From Hyparrhenia diplandra (taxonomy: Eukaryota > Streptophyta > Magnoliopsida > Poales > Poaceae), in assembly GCA_015847255.1 (NCBI GenBank), contig JADLZK010005495.1, forward strand, positions 248,001 to 312,000: a stretch of 64,000 nt of DNA, given 5' to 3'. The notes beneath the pieces are model-generated. The model saw only the letters and a list, made by a program, of their open reading frames with translations. It made no database searches and was not told where the DNA came from. Positions 1 to 11,548 of this stretch are shown here, one piece after another. The first letter of the stretch is position 1. Every line of letters begins with the position of its first letter. Made by a program: the position numbers and the translations under genes.

Positions 1-767
1 TGAGCACGGACTAGGAGGCAATGGAGGAGGTGTAGACATGTAGTAGAGGATTTGACGGTGAATGGTGCGGACATCTAGGGACAGCAGCTTCAGGAGTGAG
101 ACAGCAAGAGGGAGAAAGAAACAATAACTGCTGGTGTGGCCTGGTGCATGCAACAACTGAGGCTAAAGCAAGGTGGAGGAAGACTGTACAGCCCAGTAAA
201 TAGAACTCAATCTAGTCCTTTTCTTCTCCTTCTTCCTTTTTCTCCATGGTTTCCATGTCTTGAGTTCTTGACTTTTTGATCCTGTACTCATACCCGGGGC
301 CATCAAACTGGCACTACTTGATTAGTACCATGTTGCGAATATTCGCCTCAAATGGGTATACCCGCTTTTTACCACGATTTTATAAAGTGTTGACCCTCAA
401 CCCTGTTCCCCGACCTGGTCGACTGAGAACTTTTTGATAGTAGAGCAAAATGCAAAAGCACATTTTTCCATATGTATAACGGCAATTTTACAAGAGTGTG
501 TGTGGTGAATAAATCTATAGCAACACAGAGGATTGCCCAAACATTCTTTAGGCCAGTCTCAGTGGGAGTTTAATGAAGAGTTTCATGATCATTAATTTCC
601 ATGCCACATCACCAATTTTGCCAATGTGCCAAGGTATTTATGAGAAGGGAGAAGAAGTTTCATCGTATGTGAGAGGAGTTTCATCCCCATCTGTCAAAGC
701 CACAAACTAACAAACTGTTTACAATAATGAAATTAAAAAAAAAAAAGGTGTCCTGAGCAAACCTTAC
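1..767. other. No gene recognised (left edge)
   Basis: I see no recognisable coding exon, RNA gene or element boundary here. An A-rich run lies at about 733-747. The segment lies downstream of the minus-strand DUF3615-type gene and could hold its last exon or 3' UTR, but I could not identify either. Confidence 0.4.
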
Positions 768-913
768 TTACAGAAACAATAGTAGACCAAACAAACAAAT
801 TAGTGGACAGTTGGGATGTCGCAAGAAATAGTATTCCAAAAAAGGCTTACTTAAAGAAACAACAGTAGAGCCAAACTTCAACAATAACGTATAAGTATGA
901 ACTGCATACTTAC

Positions 914-2731
914 CAAAGCAAGAATCATCAATGGTGCATACATTGAGCACACGCATAGGCTCAGCACTCTCATATGCTTGAAGATCCGGAATAAGCATTA
1001 GCTCAGCAAAAAACAACCGCTTAGCTGGGTGTGAGGCACTTTGCTGGGGGGTTGTGGCAGTGAAGTTCACGTGGGCAAATGTCGTACCATCCACTTCAGA
1101 AAAGCACTTGGATAATAACACTCTTGACATCTCAAACTTGTGCTGCATTATTTAAAAAACAATAGGTACGCGCCGGGTGTATTGCAGAAGAGATAGGAAG
1201 TGAAACATTTAAAGAATCTTGCAAATATACCATGTTCTTGGTGGAGTCGTAGTGATCCAATGCAAGTGTGGCAAAATGCTTTTGCCTGAGGGCAAACTGG
1301 CCAAGAGGAATGACCTGCTTCCATCTCCATCTCCTCTGCAGTCAAGTGCTCCTCCCTGCTAGTACAGTAGTTGGTTAAATCAATTGCAGTTAAATGCGCT
1401 ATAATTCCTATAAATATTACAGGGTTGGGCATGCATAGGTTGTTAACATACTAATTCCACACATCACCAGGACTAAATAAAATGGGGATATTGCAGCGCT
1501 ATGTGACAACAACTATGGGGAAACCCATAGGAAGAATTCAAAGCATAGTAGCTCTTAAGCAAAACCATTGACATCAGCTTCTTGAAATGTCTGACTTCTT
1601 CCTCATGCTAGAGTGGATTTATCAACATAATCATAAGATTCATAACATATTTACATGGAAAATACAAACCAGCCTTAGTAGCCATTTCAAAAACTTGCTA
1701 TAACCAACCAGACATGGGAGAAACAGACTAACAAATAGAACAACCTAGTGTGACATGACCTGGCTATGGTAATACTGCATTGACAAGCAAAAACATGCTG
1801 TTAATAACTGACTGAGCACCTAGCTACCACCAACCAAACATAGAAGTAAAAAATTAAAAAATAATAATTAAGCGCAAACTTCACACCAACCTCAATGACA
1901 TGCAAAAGCATGCTAGTAATGACCAATTTCAACTAGTTAGCCTTAACCAAACATGAGAGCTCAGATTAATAATAGAGCAAAATCAAAGACAGCAAAAGTG
2001 GCCACGCACACAATATTAAACTGATGTGCAAAATGCACTAGTAGCGACTAATTGAAGAAGTAAACACCTGGCTAGAGCCAATCAAATAGGAAAGAGATAA
2101 ATTTACTGTGTATCGCTGGGTGGTTTATGGATGAGGACCACATCTTCAGGCCTTGTGGTGGCAAGCTTACGATAAAAACTGACAAACTTGGCCTTGAATG
2201 CACGGAGCGCAACCTTCTCCTCTTCAGTATCACACAGATTCTCGTCCCTCTCCTCCAACCGTTTCGCCTTCTCCAGATATTCCTGATTGCACCGCTCCCT
2301 GCTTTCCTTCTCCTCCTTGGACCCTTTCCGCACCACGACCACTTCAAAAGTCTCCTTGAAAGGCTGATGTCCCGTCTCCCCGACTCCCTCGGCTCACCGG
2401 CCGGCAGGATGAACCCAAACGACGGCGGGTAAGGCCGAAATCGTTTGTTCTGGCGGCGGCAGGACTTTCGGAGAGACAACATCACCGGCGACATCATCGC
2501 CGGATTCGCCGTTCTTCGTGGGCATGGTCACCGGATTCGCCGTTGGTGTGGGCATCGTCGGCACTTTGCGTGGGATCCTCTTCCACCGCCCCGGCTTCCT
2601 CGCCTCCCGCCGCCGCGGACGTGGCACAACCGAGTGGTCCCCCCGAGCGAGAGGCCGCCACCAAGCCCGCCCGTCTTTGCAACGCCGTCCCCTTCCATCG
2701 GATCGTCTAGGGCTAGGTTTTCCTTTTCCAT
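914..2731 (-). CDS. DUF3615-family protein, multi-exon gene
   Basis: This is a plant protein of unknown function. Three exons can be placed on the minus strand. The first (about 2731 or 2627 down to 2107) encodes a charged Lys/Glu-rich stretch (VVVRKGSKEEKESRER, FKAKFVSFYRKLATTRPEDV) and ends at a GTAAAT donor. The second (about 1333-1231) encodes QVIPLGQFALRQKHFATLAL followed by DHYDSTKNM and ends at GTATAT. The third (1142-914) encodes HKFEMSRVLLSKCFSEVDG, then FAHVNFTA and KRLFFAELM, and ends at a consensus GTAAGT donor. The ALxHY, KFE, HVNFTA and LFFAEL series is what I associate with DUF3615. The exon phases join if the second exon starts at 1333. The C-terminal exon was not found. The frame of the first exon contains one TGA at 2394-2396, so either an extra small intron lies there or the gene is damaged. 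A Copia element begins about 170 bp upstream of position 2731. Confidence 0.6.
1334..2106 (-). other. Intron of the DUF3615-type gene
   Basis: This AT-rich stretch lies between the GTAAAT donor at 2106 and the acceptor near 1334-1336. No other gene or element boundary was recognised in it. Confidence 0.45.
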
Positions 2732-2902
2732 CTCAGGTCGGGGTTGATCGATCGACTGGAACTGGAGACGGGAGAGGCCCTATCTGAGGCGGAGTTGGGA
2801 TACGGGGCCCGCCCGGCGTGGTGGGGAATTGCCGACTTTGGAGCCTTGGAGGGCAGGGTGTCTGATTCGCGTGGTCGAGCAATGCGCGGCGAGGGCCGGG
2901 AG

Positions 2903-3094
2903 TGTTGAGAATATTCTTAATATTCTAATGATCAATTAAAGGATAATTAAGGGATGGTTAGCAACTGCTCCTAGCAGTTGCCGGATCCAGAAAACTGCCT
3001 CTTTAGGCATGTACTATATATATGTAAACCATGTTCATCAATAAAGTTAATCACTTCCACTACTTCATTTGCTACTGTTCCATTGCAATTTACA
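2903..3094 (+). repeat. 5' LTR of the Copia element
   Basis: It matches 9738-9929 almost base for base. The visible differences are one extra A in the right copy within CCAGAAAA(A)CTGCC and one A missing near the right copy's 3' end. Confidence 0.88.
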
Positions 3095-4230
3095 ACACGT
3101 TATCAGCGCTCTCGCTGGGCAACAAGGCCGGAACAGTTGCCGGTGAAGGAGTTCCTCACCGGAGTTGCTGTGGTGGACGTCCCCGTGGTGGCTGTCCGTG
3201 TTGGTGGCCGTCCGTGACCGGAGTAGATCGCCGGCATCGATCGTCGGTGGCCGTTCGTGACAAGAACGCCGGTCGCCGGAGAAGGAAAGCGCAAGTACCA
3301 GGTAGCCAAGCCTCCGATGCCGTACATTCCTTCGGCAAAACTTGTGCTTCAACTTGTCGTCGCATCGCCGTCTCCTTCGACGAAGATGCGATCGCGACTC
3401 GTCCGCCTTCATCCACCCATCCAGTGAGCCCAACTATCCGCCGCATGTGGATCTCCATGCTGCACTGCGCTTCCGCACGCGCATCGCTGAGTCGGCCCCG
3501 TGCCAACATCGTCGTCCGCGCGATGGAGACTGGGCACGCTGGCCCTTGAACCAGCGACGGCGGCGGTGGAGCTTCTCCCTCCGGGGAGGCACGGCCCGCC
3601 CTCATCTTGAACTCCGACCAGAGAGGGAGGGGAGCAGCCGGTCCGGCATGGTCGACCATGACCACATCGGGGGCCGGCGTGCTGGCCCTCCCTCTCGATC
3701 TGCGTCACCGGTGGCAGAGGGACGTTGGCGGCGGCGCGAGTGCAAAGACGGCAGCGGTGCGGCGAGCCACGGCGGCGGTGGATCGGCCTCGCTTGCCCGC
3801 GGCAAGCCACCGACGGCGGCGTGACGAGCCGAGGCCGCAGCGGCGGACCTCCGGCGGGCGCCATGTCGTGGGAAAGCGGCGGCGGCGGTTTGTGAAGCGG
3901 CTCCCTCCCCGATCTGCACCGAGCACGAGCAGCGGTGGCGGTGGAAAGTCCGGTGGAGGTCGCGGCAAGAAAGGCAGCGGCGCCGGCGGCGCAGCGCGCG
4001 CCAAGGCGGCGGTGCGGCGGCCCTGCCTGCCCGTGCGTGCGTGAAGGGGCAGTCAATCCTAACTGCTACCCTTTGTAAACGGGCCAGGGGAGCGGACTGG
4101 GCTGGCGCCTGCAGTGGGCCGCGCAAGGTGCTGCTGGGCCGCCCCGTTTCTTCCCTGCTGCTGCTACTGCTGAGGCCGGCTGGGCCAGATTTAATTCGCG
4201 GGCCAAAATGTTTTTTCATTTATCTCTGTA
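3095..4230 (+). other. GC-rich leader between LTR and gag of the Copia element
   Basis: This stretch is strongly GC-rich and CpG-rich, with several overlapping open frames on both strands and no recognisable domain. It lies directly between the primer-binding region and an AT-rich segment. The frames look like by-products of base composition. It could be a captured host sequence or an unusual leader. Confidence 0.5.
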
Positions 4231-5168
4231 TTTTCTTGAGTTTATGAATTTTCAGCAGTTTTGTTTAATTCTTGTTATTAGATTAAACTTAATTACTGCT
4301 GTCCATCAGTATTAGTGTCTATATTCTTGTGAAGATTAGACCTATGCTGTGATTATATATTTATGTACAAATGTGTTTATCACTATGTACTTTTGCAATT
4401 TCGATTGAATATAAAGTATGTTGGTATTATTTTATGCCTACTACCATACTTGTTTTCGATTTTGCAAGAATTTTATCACATAACCCATCACATTGAAATT
4501 TATTAGAGTCACTAGTTTTTATTTTATTAGAGTCACTAGTTACTACTCTCTAATGACTAGTAGCAATTAATTTAGACATTTCTCTAAGTAATTTTGGGAT
4601 AAAAACATTAGGCAATAGAGATCATATCCATGTATATGGGTTTTGAATATCTATTGCTAAAGGTTTACATCATGCTCATTTTGAAGATTGATGATTACCT
4701 ATACAATGTTCCCAAAACAAGGATTTAATATTAAAAATATTAAAATGGTTCACACTATTACGGTGATTACCATTGAGAATTTTGGCTTACACTATTGTAG
4801 TGATTACCAAATTAAATGCTCAATCATTAACTTTAGTATACATATGGTGTGGTAGAGACCTTAGCAATGGCTGCATTTAATTCAAGATGAATTATTTGCC
4901 TTGAGACCGTGCTTTGGCAAAGAATTTATTTGCCTAGCATTATGATCTACTCTATGTTTTATGGCATTTGAGAATATCTACCATGTATACAAGTTGATGA
5001 GATTTAAAATTGAAGGTTTACATGTTATTTGTTTACCTTGTACCTCTATTAATCCTTGAAGAGTTATGTTATTCAAATTAATTTGCATGTATTACAACAT
5101 TGTTTACCATTTGATTACAATTATTTCAAGAATGAATTATTAAATCAGATGGTCCTACTTTGTAGGCA
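4231..5168 (+). other. AT-rich untranslated part of the Copia element
   Basis: No coding potential was recognised. This AT-rich sequence separates the GC-rich leader from gag. Confidence 0.5.
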
Positions 5169-6211
5169 ATGACCATGGTTAAGGAGTTCGATAAACTTGC
5201 CTTAGATGGTCATAATTACCCCACATGGGCCTCGGACATAAAGATTAACTTTGCATCCCGTGGACTCTTAGCTTACATTAATGAGCCTCTTGAAGGTGTC
5301 ATTTATGAAGAGCAAAAAGAAGTACGGTGCCTTAATAATATTAAGGTATTACATCCATAAGGACCTTAAACAAGAGTATCTTATGGAGGAGAACCCCCGT
5401 GTTCTATGGCTTTGCGCTAAAAGAGCGATATGACCAAGCGAGAAGGAACTCATTTGGCCCGAGGCCAACCATGAGTGGAATCATTTACGTTTGCGAGGAC
5501 TTTAAGTCTATTGCTGTGATTACAATCATGTTGTTCATAAGATTTGCTCTAAGTTGAAGTTTTGTGAGAAAGAACCAACGGATCTTTGATAAGATAGAGA
5601 AAACTCTTTCTACCATGCTTCCCGCGGATCAAGTCTTGCAACAACAAAAAGATCGGGCGAGTAATTACACTCGGTATTCTCAACTTATTCATACACTAAC
5701 TCAAGTTGAGAAACATGATGAGCTTCTAATGAAGAACCATCTTAAGCATCCTACTGGTGCAGCACCTCTTCCCGAGGTTCATAGTGTACAAAATAATAAA
5801 AGGTTCAAGGGATCCAGTTCGGTGACCCGAGAGAACATGCCCGATAAACGCAAATTCAACAAGAAGCAAAAGCTAAATCCTAAGCAAAAGGGTGATACTA
5901 AAGCCAAAAATGACACTAAATGTCATAGATGTGGCACTTTTAATCACTTTGCTAAGGATTGTCGTACTCCTAAGCACTTGGTAGCCCTCTACCAAAAGTC
6001 CTTAAAGAAAGCAAAGCAAAGCAAAGACAAGGAAGCAAAATATGAAGCACATTGCAATGTTGCTCCAATGAATACTCAAGAAGTGGGTTGTTCAAGCATG
6101 GCTCCTATGGAACCAAATGACAACCTTGACCTATCAAAGGTGATGCTTCCAAGTACTGACAACATGGTGGTGGAATTCTCCTCCAATGATTTGTTTGGAG
6201 ATTTCTCTTGA
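5169..6211 (+). pseudogene. Copia gag polyprotein (frameshifted)
   Basis: The first frame (5169-5360) begins at ATG with LDGHNYPTWASDIKINFASR, typical of the UBN2-type gag of plant Copia elements. The frame breaks near 5360. Gag sequence resumes by 5564 and runs to 6211. This second part holds a CCHC zinc knuckle (CHRCGTFNHFAKDC, 5921-5962), followed by a Lys-rich tail. Gag would form the capsid of the virus-like particle; the break means this copy cannot. Confidence 0.8.
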
Positions 6212-6459
6212 AGAGTCTCAGTCCGTGGCAGATACTTGTTTAATTCAAGTGTGGGGTGTGATGTGTTGTATTAAAGTTATGTAAACTCTATGTCATTTGA
6301 GATGTAACAAACTAAGTAGTGTGATGGGTGTGATGTGAGAACACATATGTATTGTAATACATAAGTGTGATTATGTATGTAATTCTATATGTTTAATAAG
6401 AAGTTCTTTTAGATTGCATTCTTATTATACTATAGATGCCCTTTTTTGTTATTAATCCA

Positions 6460-9400
6460 ATGGAGGATGGAATTATGTTTTGTTGATAGTGGTACTACAA
6501 ACAATATTCTTAGGGAGTAGAAAATTTTTAGGACTCTTAAGAAAAGAGAAGGAAATGTTATGATCATCATTGTATGATGCTTTAATAGTTGGTTCTAATA
6601 GAGCCACTATTATTTTCCCTAAGAAATGCTCAATTAATGAGAGAGGATACCTTATTGTATCCAGAACTAACTTGTACCCTATTATGCTTTAAAAATATCC
6701 GTAAGTATGGTCTTCATGTGGAAATACATGTAGACGGGAAAGAGGAATTAATTTACTTCACTAATCTTGGGATATGGCAAATCCATTTATGAAAATTCCA
6801 TCTCTCAAATATGGATTGGACTATACATACATAAAACTTATATATCTTGTTGCATATAAAGTAATCTTCCGAAATGTAAATTCATTCCAAGTATGGCATG
6901 ATAGACTAGGTCATCCCGAGTTGGAATGATGAGGAAGATTATTGGCAATTCCATTGGTCTTGTTTGCATAAAGCAAAGTTCCCACAATCTTCGGATTTTG
7001 TATGCACTAGATGTGCTAAAGAGAAATTGAAAGTCTGAATCAAAACAAAATTCTTGAAAGAATTCAAGGTGATATTTGTGGACTGATTCAGGCATGAAAG
7101 TGGATTGTTCGAGATAATTCATGGTATTAATAGATGCATCTATAAGATGGTCTTATGTGTCTCTTTTATGGACATGAAACCATGCATAAGCTAGCTAAAA
7201 TATTGTCTCAACTAATACAGTTGGAGACTCATTATTACGAACATCATATTCAATTGATTTGAATGAACAATCCTTTGAATTCTAGAAATTCAGGGTTCAG
7301 CATTTTGTACCATATATCCACACAAAAATGGCTTGCCTAAGTCATTGATTAAAGAGATTTAATCTCATAGCAAGACCAATATTGATGAATTGCATGTTGC
7401 CTACATCATGTTGGGATCTCATGCAATCTTCGCACACTTCTTTGAATCAATCCAACTACGACTAAGCGCATATTATGAAAATTCCCCCTTACAATTGGTA
7501 CGTGGAAATTTACAAAGTATTTCCCATTTGCGTAAGTTTGGGTATGTTGTTTATGTACCCATCTCACCACATCGGCGACAACAATGGGGCCATAAAGAAA
7601 TTTGGGGATCTATGTGGGATTTAAATCTCAATTGATCATTAAGTATATAGAACTTATGATATGTGATCTATTTACTACCGTTTTATTTGATAGTATTTTT
7701 TTAATAAGGATTTTTTCGGCATTAAGAGGGAGAATTGTACCATAATATTGAATGCCGGAAATTATTTGAATGCTAGAGAGCATGTCATTTTTATGATCCA
7801 CGTACTATGCAAACCGAACTTCAAGTTCGAGAGATTTATAGATTTACAAAATCGTAAATAATCGCCGATTTGTTTACCAATTACAAAGGTGTTGTTAAAC
7901 CCCTTTTTATCTTGCAAGGAACATGCCTGAAAGAGTGGAGGATCCTAATGATAACCACTCGAATAATCCCTCTTGGACGCAAGAGGGGGAGAGGCAATTC
8001 TAAGATGTAAGATACGATACAAAAGAAAGTGGTAAACTAAGATCAACTTTTGTTGATATAAATCTTTTAGTAATCAATTCTTTTTGAGAGAGATTTGATT
8101 GGTTACCCAGCCCACTTATGCGCATAAATGATGTGGTTGGACATCTAAAGACCCTAGATCAATTGTTTTGGGAAATCATAATGATCTATTAAGGGTTTGC
8201 CATTAATTACATAGAGACTGGAGAGTCTTATTATCATTGTCGACAGTTATTTCTCTGAACATATTGCTGAAATCCTTCAAAGTGATCCAGATCTAGAATC
8301 CATGGTAGAGTGCCTGATGCACTCGGACTGGAACACGTAGAAAGGATGCAATACAAACAGAGATAGTCTTGCTCACTAAAAGGGAAGTGTTTCTGGTGTA
8401 TTGCCAACACCTCCTAGTGTCCATCCTATTGGATATAAATTTGTTTTGTCCGGAAACGGAATGAAAACAAAGTGGTGAGATATAATGCAAGACTAGTTGC
8501 AAAGGGCTTCACGCAAAGGCCCGATGTTGATTTTCAACAAAATTTATTCTCCAGTTATGAGTGGCATAACATTTAGATACTAATCTTTGGCAGTACAAAA
8601 TCGTCTATCTATGCAGTTGATGGACGTAGTGACCACATATTTGTATGGGTCATTGGATTATGTGATATACATGAAAATTCCCGATGGAATAAGTATATCA
8701 AATTCTAAGGCAAATAGCAACATGTTTTTTGTGTTAAGTTGCGAAGTCATGATATGACATAAAACAATCAAGCGAATGTGGTACAATCGGTTGAGTATAT
8801 TCCTTAGGCATAAGGGATACATAATCAATCAAACTCGTCATCATTTGAAGATGGAGTTTGAAATGAATGATTTGGATGAAACCAAATTTTTGTTTGGGCT
8901 TATAGCTTGAGCATTTTTCATCTGGGGTATTTGTATACTAAGGTTCCTATACCCAGAAAATATTGTCTATCTGTCTAACCCCCATAATGATAGATATAAG
9001 ACTGATTTTTAATGGTGGAAATGTCATTTATTGGAAATCTTCCAAGCAGACTTTAGTGTCTACTTTCACTAATCATTTCGAGATAATTACATGGTATGAA
9101 GCATCACATAAGTGTGTTTGACTTGCGAGAATGATTGACCACATATTAAGATCATGTGGAATTGGCGCACTTAATGCACCAACAATTATCTTTCAAGATA
9201 ATGCCGCTTTGTGTTGCACAAATGGAATCGGGGTTACATTAAGAGTAACTTGATTAAGCATATTACTCCCAAGTTATTGAGATTACGCAAACTATGTCAT
9301 GTGAGTTATTCACAAAATCTCTACCATATTCACCATTTCACAAATGTGTTGAAGGAATTGGTATGAAGAGACTTAGAGACTTGTAGAAACCGAGGGAGTA
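6460..9400 (+). pseudogene. Copia pol remnants (protease, integrase, RT, RNase H)
   Basis: The pieces are in Copia order but in changing frames. They are a protease-like FVDSGTTNNIL (about 6478-6510), a pre-integrase VWHDRLGHPE (about 6891-6920), an integrase-like region (about 7050-7650), RT pieces ARLVAKGFTQRPDVDF (about 8490) and QLMDVVTTYLYGSL (about 8613), and RNase H pieces VIYWKSSKQTLVST (about 9023-9065) and FQDNAALC. I did not find the YVDD catalytic motif where expected (about 8740-8870). Many stops and indels interrupt it. Confidence 0.8.
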
Positions 9401-9737
9401 AATTTGAATAATAAATCCTTTGTGCATCGTATTGTACTCTTTTCTTTATATGAGTTTTACTTTGATGGTTTCTCATATGAAGTTTTTAACGAGGCAATAT
9501 CAGCATTATGTATGTCATATCATCTTGTTTTTCCCCTGAGAGGGGTTTTTTAGGGGATGATATTGAAGGGCATACACATGATTATCATGGTGTTTTCTCC
9601 TATATTTTCCCCTTTGGGTTTTAAGGAGTTTTATCCTAATATATCAATGTATATCTAAGTTTTTCCCACAGGGTTTTTCAAGAATTAATAACAACGATGA
9701 ACATTGGTGGTTCCAGAAGATAATTGATCAGGGGGAG

Positions 9738-9929
9738 TGTTGAGAATATTCTTAATATTCTAATGATCAATTAAAGGATAATTAAGGGATGGTTAGCAAC
9801 TGCTCCTAGCAGTTGCCGGATCCAGAAAAACTGCCTCTTTAGGCATGTACTATATATATGTAAACCATGTTCATCAATAAAGTTAATCACTTCCACTACT
9901 TCATTTGCTACTGTTCCATTGCAATTTCA
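9738..9929 (+). repeat. 3' LTR of the Copia element
   Basis: This is the direct-repeat partner of 2903-3094, preceded by the purine tract at 9731-9737. CACTA-type CCGTGGCGG repeats start within a few bases of its end. Confidence 0.88.
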
Positions 9930-10893
9930 ATGATTAACCGTGGCGGTTTTCGCCCGCCACGGAAAATCTATTAACCGTGGCGGTTATTTAACAAAACCGC
10001 CACGGTTAATAAAAAAAAAAATAAAAAATAACAAGAAAAAGGGCGAGCCCGCCGGGAGCCCATCCGGGGCCCGTCGAGCCCATTCGCCGCCGCGCCCGCC
10101 GATCCGGCGAGGCCGCGCCGCCGATCCGGCGAGATCCGGCCACCACGGCGGCGGATCCAGCCCGGCGGCCAGGTCGAGGAAGCACGGCGGAGGAGCTCGA
10201 GGTGGAGTAGGTCGACGCCCGCCGTGCTTGATGGGGGACGCCGGATCCGCGCGCCCGCCGCCGCCGGATGAGCTCGCCCGTGGCCCCGCCGTGGTGTCGC
10301 ATGTGGCAGGATCCAAGCACCGCCGGCCGGATCCCGGCGCCCTTGCCGGATCCGAGCGCCGCCGGCCGGTCCCGAAGCGCTCATGTGACGCCGCCCGCCC
10401 GCGCGGATCCCGCCGCCGCCGAGGGGCCCTCGCCGTCCCCATGTGCGCCCGGCGGGAGCTCCGGCCGCCCATTTGGAAGGAGCCGCGGCGCCGCTGGTCG
10501 GCCTCCCCGGGTGCCGAGAGAGGGGACAGGGGTGAGAGAGGGAGTGTCCGAGAGAGAGGGACGGGTGAAGGAGAGTGAAAACCTAAGTTCTCGTATTTAT
10601 ATAAGGCCGATAGAGAAGTTGTTAGTGGGCTAAATGGGCTGCTAGGATCGGGCCACGATTTATCGTGACGGTATTTTTGATTAACCGTGGCGGTTTTTTA
10701 ACAATGCCCGCCACGGAAAATAGGGATTAACCGCGGGCGGGCATTAAAAAACCGCCACGGTTAATCGACAACCGTGGCGGTTTTTCCCATGGCCGGGGGG
10801 GGTGCCAGGCCACCGATTTTCCGTGGCGGTTTCCCAAATGCCCGCCACGAAAAATAAAATCGAACACCTCGCAAAATCAATCCCGTAGTAGTG
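9930..10893 (-). mobile_element. CACTA-like element, distal end missing
   Basis: Subterminal repeats of the form CCGCCACGGTTAAT in both orientations occur at 9933-10010 and 10680-10860, around a GC-rich core. The right end reads CCCGTAGTAGTG (ending 10893), the reverse of a CACTAC terminus. A TATATAA box and an AGGTTTT-like leader near 10580-10600 read on the minus strand, as in the complete CACTA element at 27683-29452. No matching CACTAC end is present at the 9930 side, where the Copia LTR begins, so that end appears to have been lost. Confidence 0.65.
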
Positions 10894-11548
10894 ATCCACC
10901 TCCGTGCGCCGCCGCTGGATCCGGCCGCAGCGCCGCCACCCCCGCCGCCGAGGGCCGCCGATGAGCCTCCCGCCGCCGAACTTGGCGGATCCGCCATGGA
11001 GGCCCCGCGCCGGAGGGGAAGGAGAGGAGGGGGCGCCGCGTCGGGAGGGGAAGGAGAGGAGGGAGCGCCCACCGGGATGAGGAGTGGAGGGCCGCCGCCG
11101 GCCCGGGGGGTCGTCGGTGGCTTGGGAAGAGGAAGGGCGGCGGGATGGGGAGAGGCCGGCGGCGCTGGTTTCGCCTTTCGTGAAGGGAGAAGAGGGGCCG
11201 GCTGTGGATGAAGGAGGGAGGGCCCGGCTCGGGGAGAATGAGATGTGGGGCGCAGAAACCCTAGAAGCCATATATATACATGGCCCGATAAGAAGTCCGG
11301 CTGGGCTTAGTCGTGGGCCTCGGCTTTTTTTTAGGTGACGGGCCTTTCTAATGTGACCGCCACGTAAAATGGGTGTATTTTGTGTGGCGGACGATTTTAA
11401 GATGCCCGCCACGCAAAATCTATTTTCGTGACGGGCAAAAATGTCCGCCACGGAAAATAAAACGGGCGTGGCGGTGATATTTTCCGTGGCGGGCAACCGC
11501 CACGGAAAATATTTTGGAGCATCACGCAAAATCATTTCGGGCGCGGTG
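10894..11548 (-). mobile_element. Second CACTA-like block, truncated
   Basis: It has the same plan as the neighbouring block: a GC-rich core (10900-11240), a minus-strand TATATATA and AGGGTTTC leader (about 11255-11280), and subterminal GTGGCGG/CCGCCAC repeats (11340-11510). Its right end, CGCAAAATCATTTCGGGCGCGGTG, is a degenerate counterpart of the first block's terminus. The other end is absent, so this block was cut where the first element sits. Confidence 0.55.

Larger units (their letters stand above)
2903..9929 (+). mobile_element. Ty1-copia LTR retrotransposon, decayed
   Basis: Two nearly identical 192-bp repeats (2903-3094 and 9738-9929) start TGTTGAGAATATTC and end in CA. A primer-binding-like site (ACACGTTATCAGCGCTC) follows the left LTR and a purine tract (GGGGGAG) precedes the right one. 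Between them, in copia order, are gag, a protease DSGT motif, a pre-integrase motif, reverse transcriptase and RNase H fragments. Almost every domain has frameshifts or stops, so this copy cannot make its own proteins. No target-site duplication is visible: the left flank is GGGAG and the right flank is ATGAT. The right LTR abuts CACTA-like repeats. Confidence 0.88.

Noticed and set aside
3031..4247. Many open frames on both strands
   Set aside because: They are products of CpG-rich composition in the Copia leader, with no conserved motif or splice pattern.
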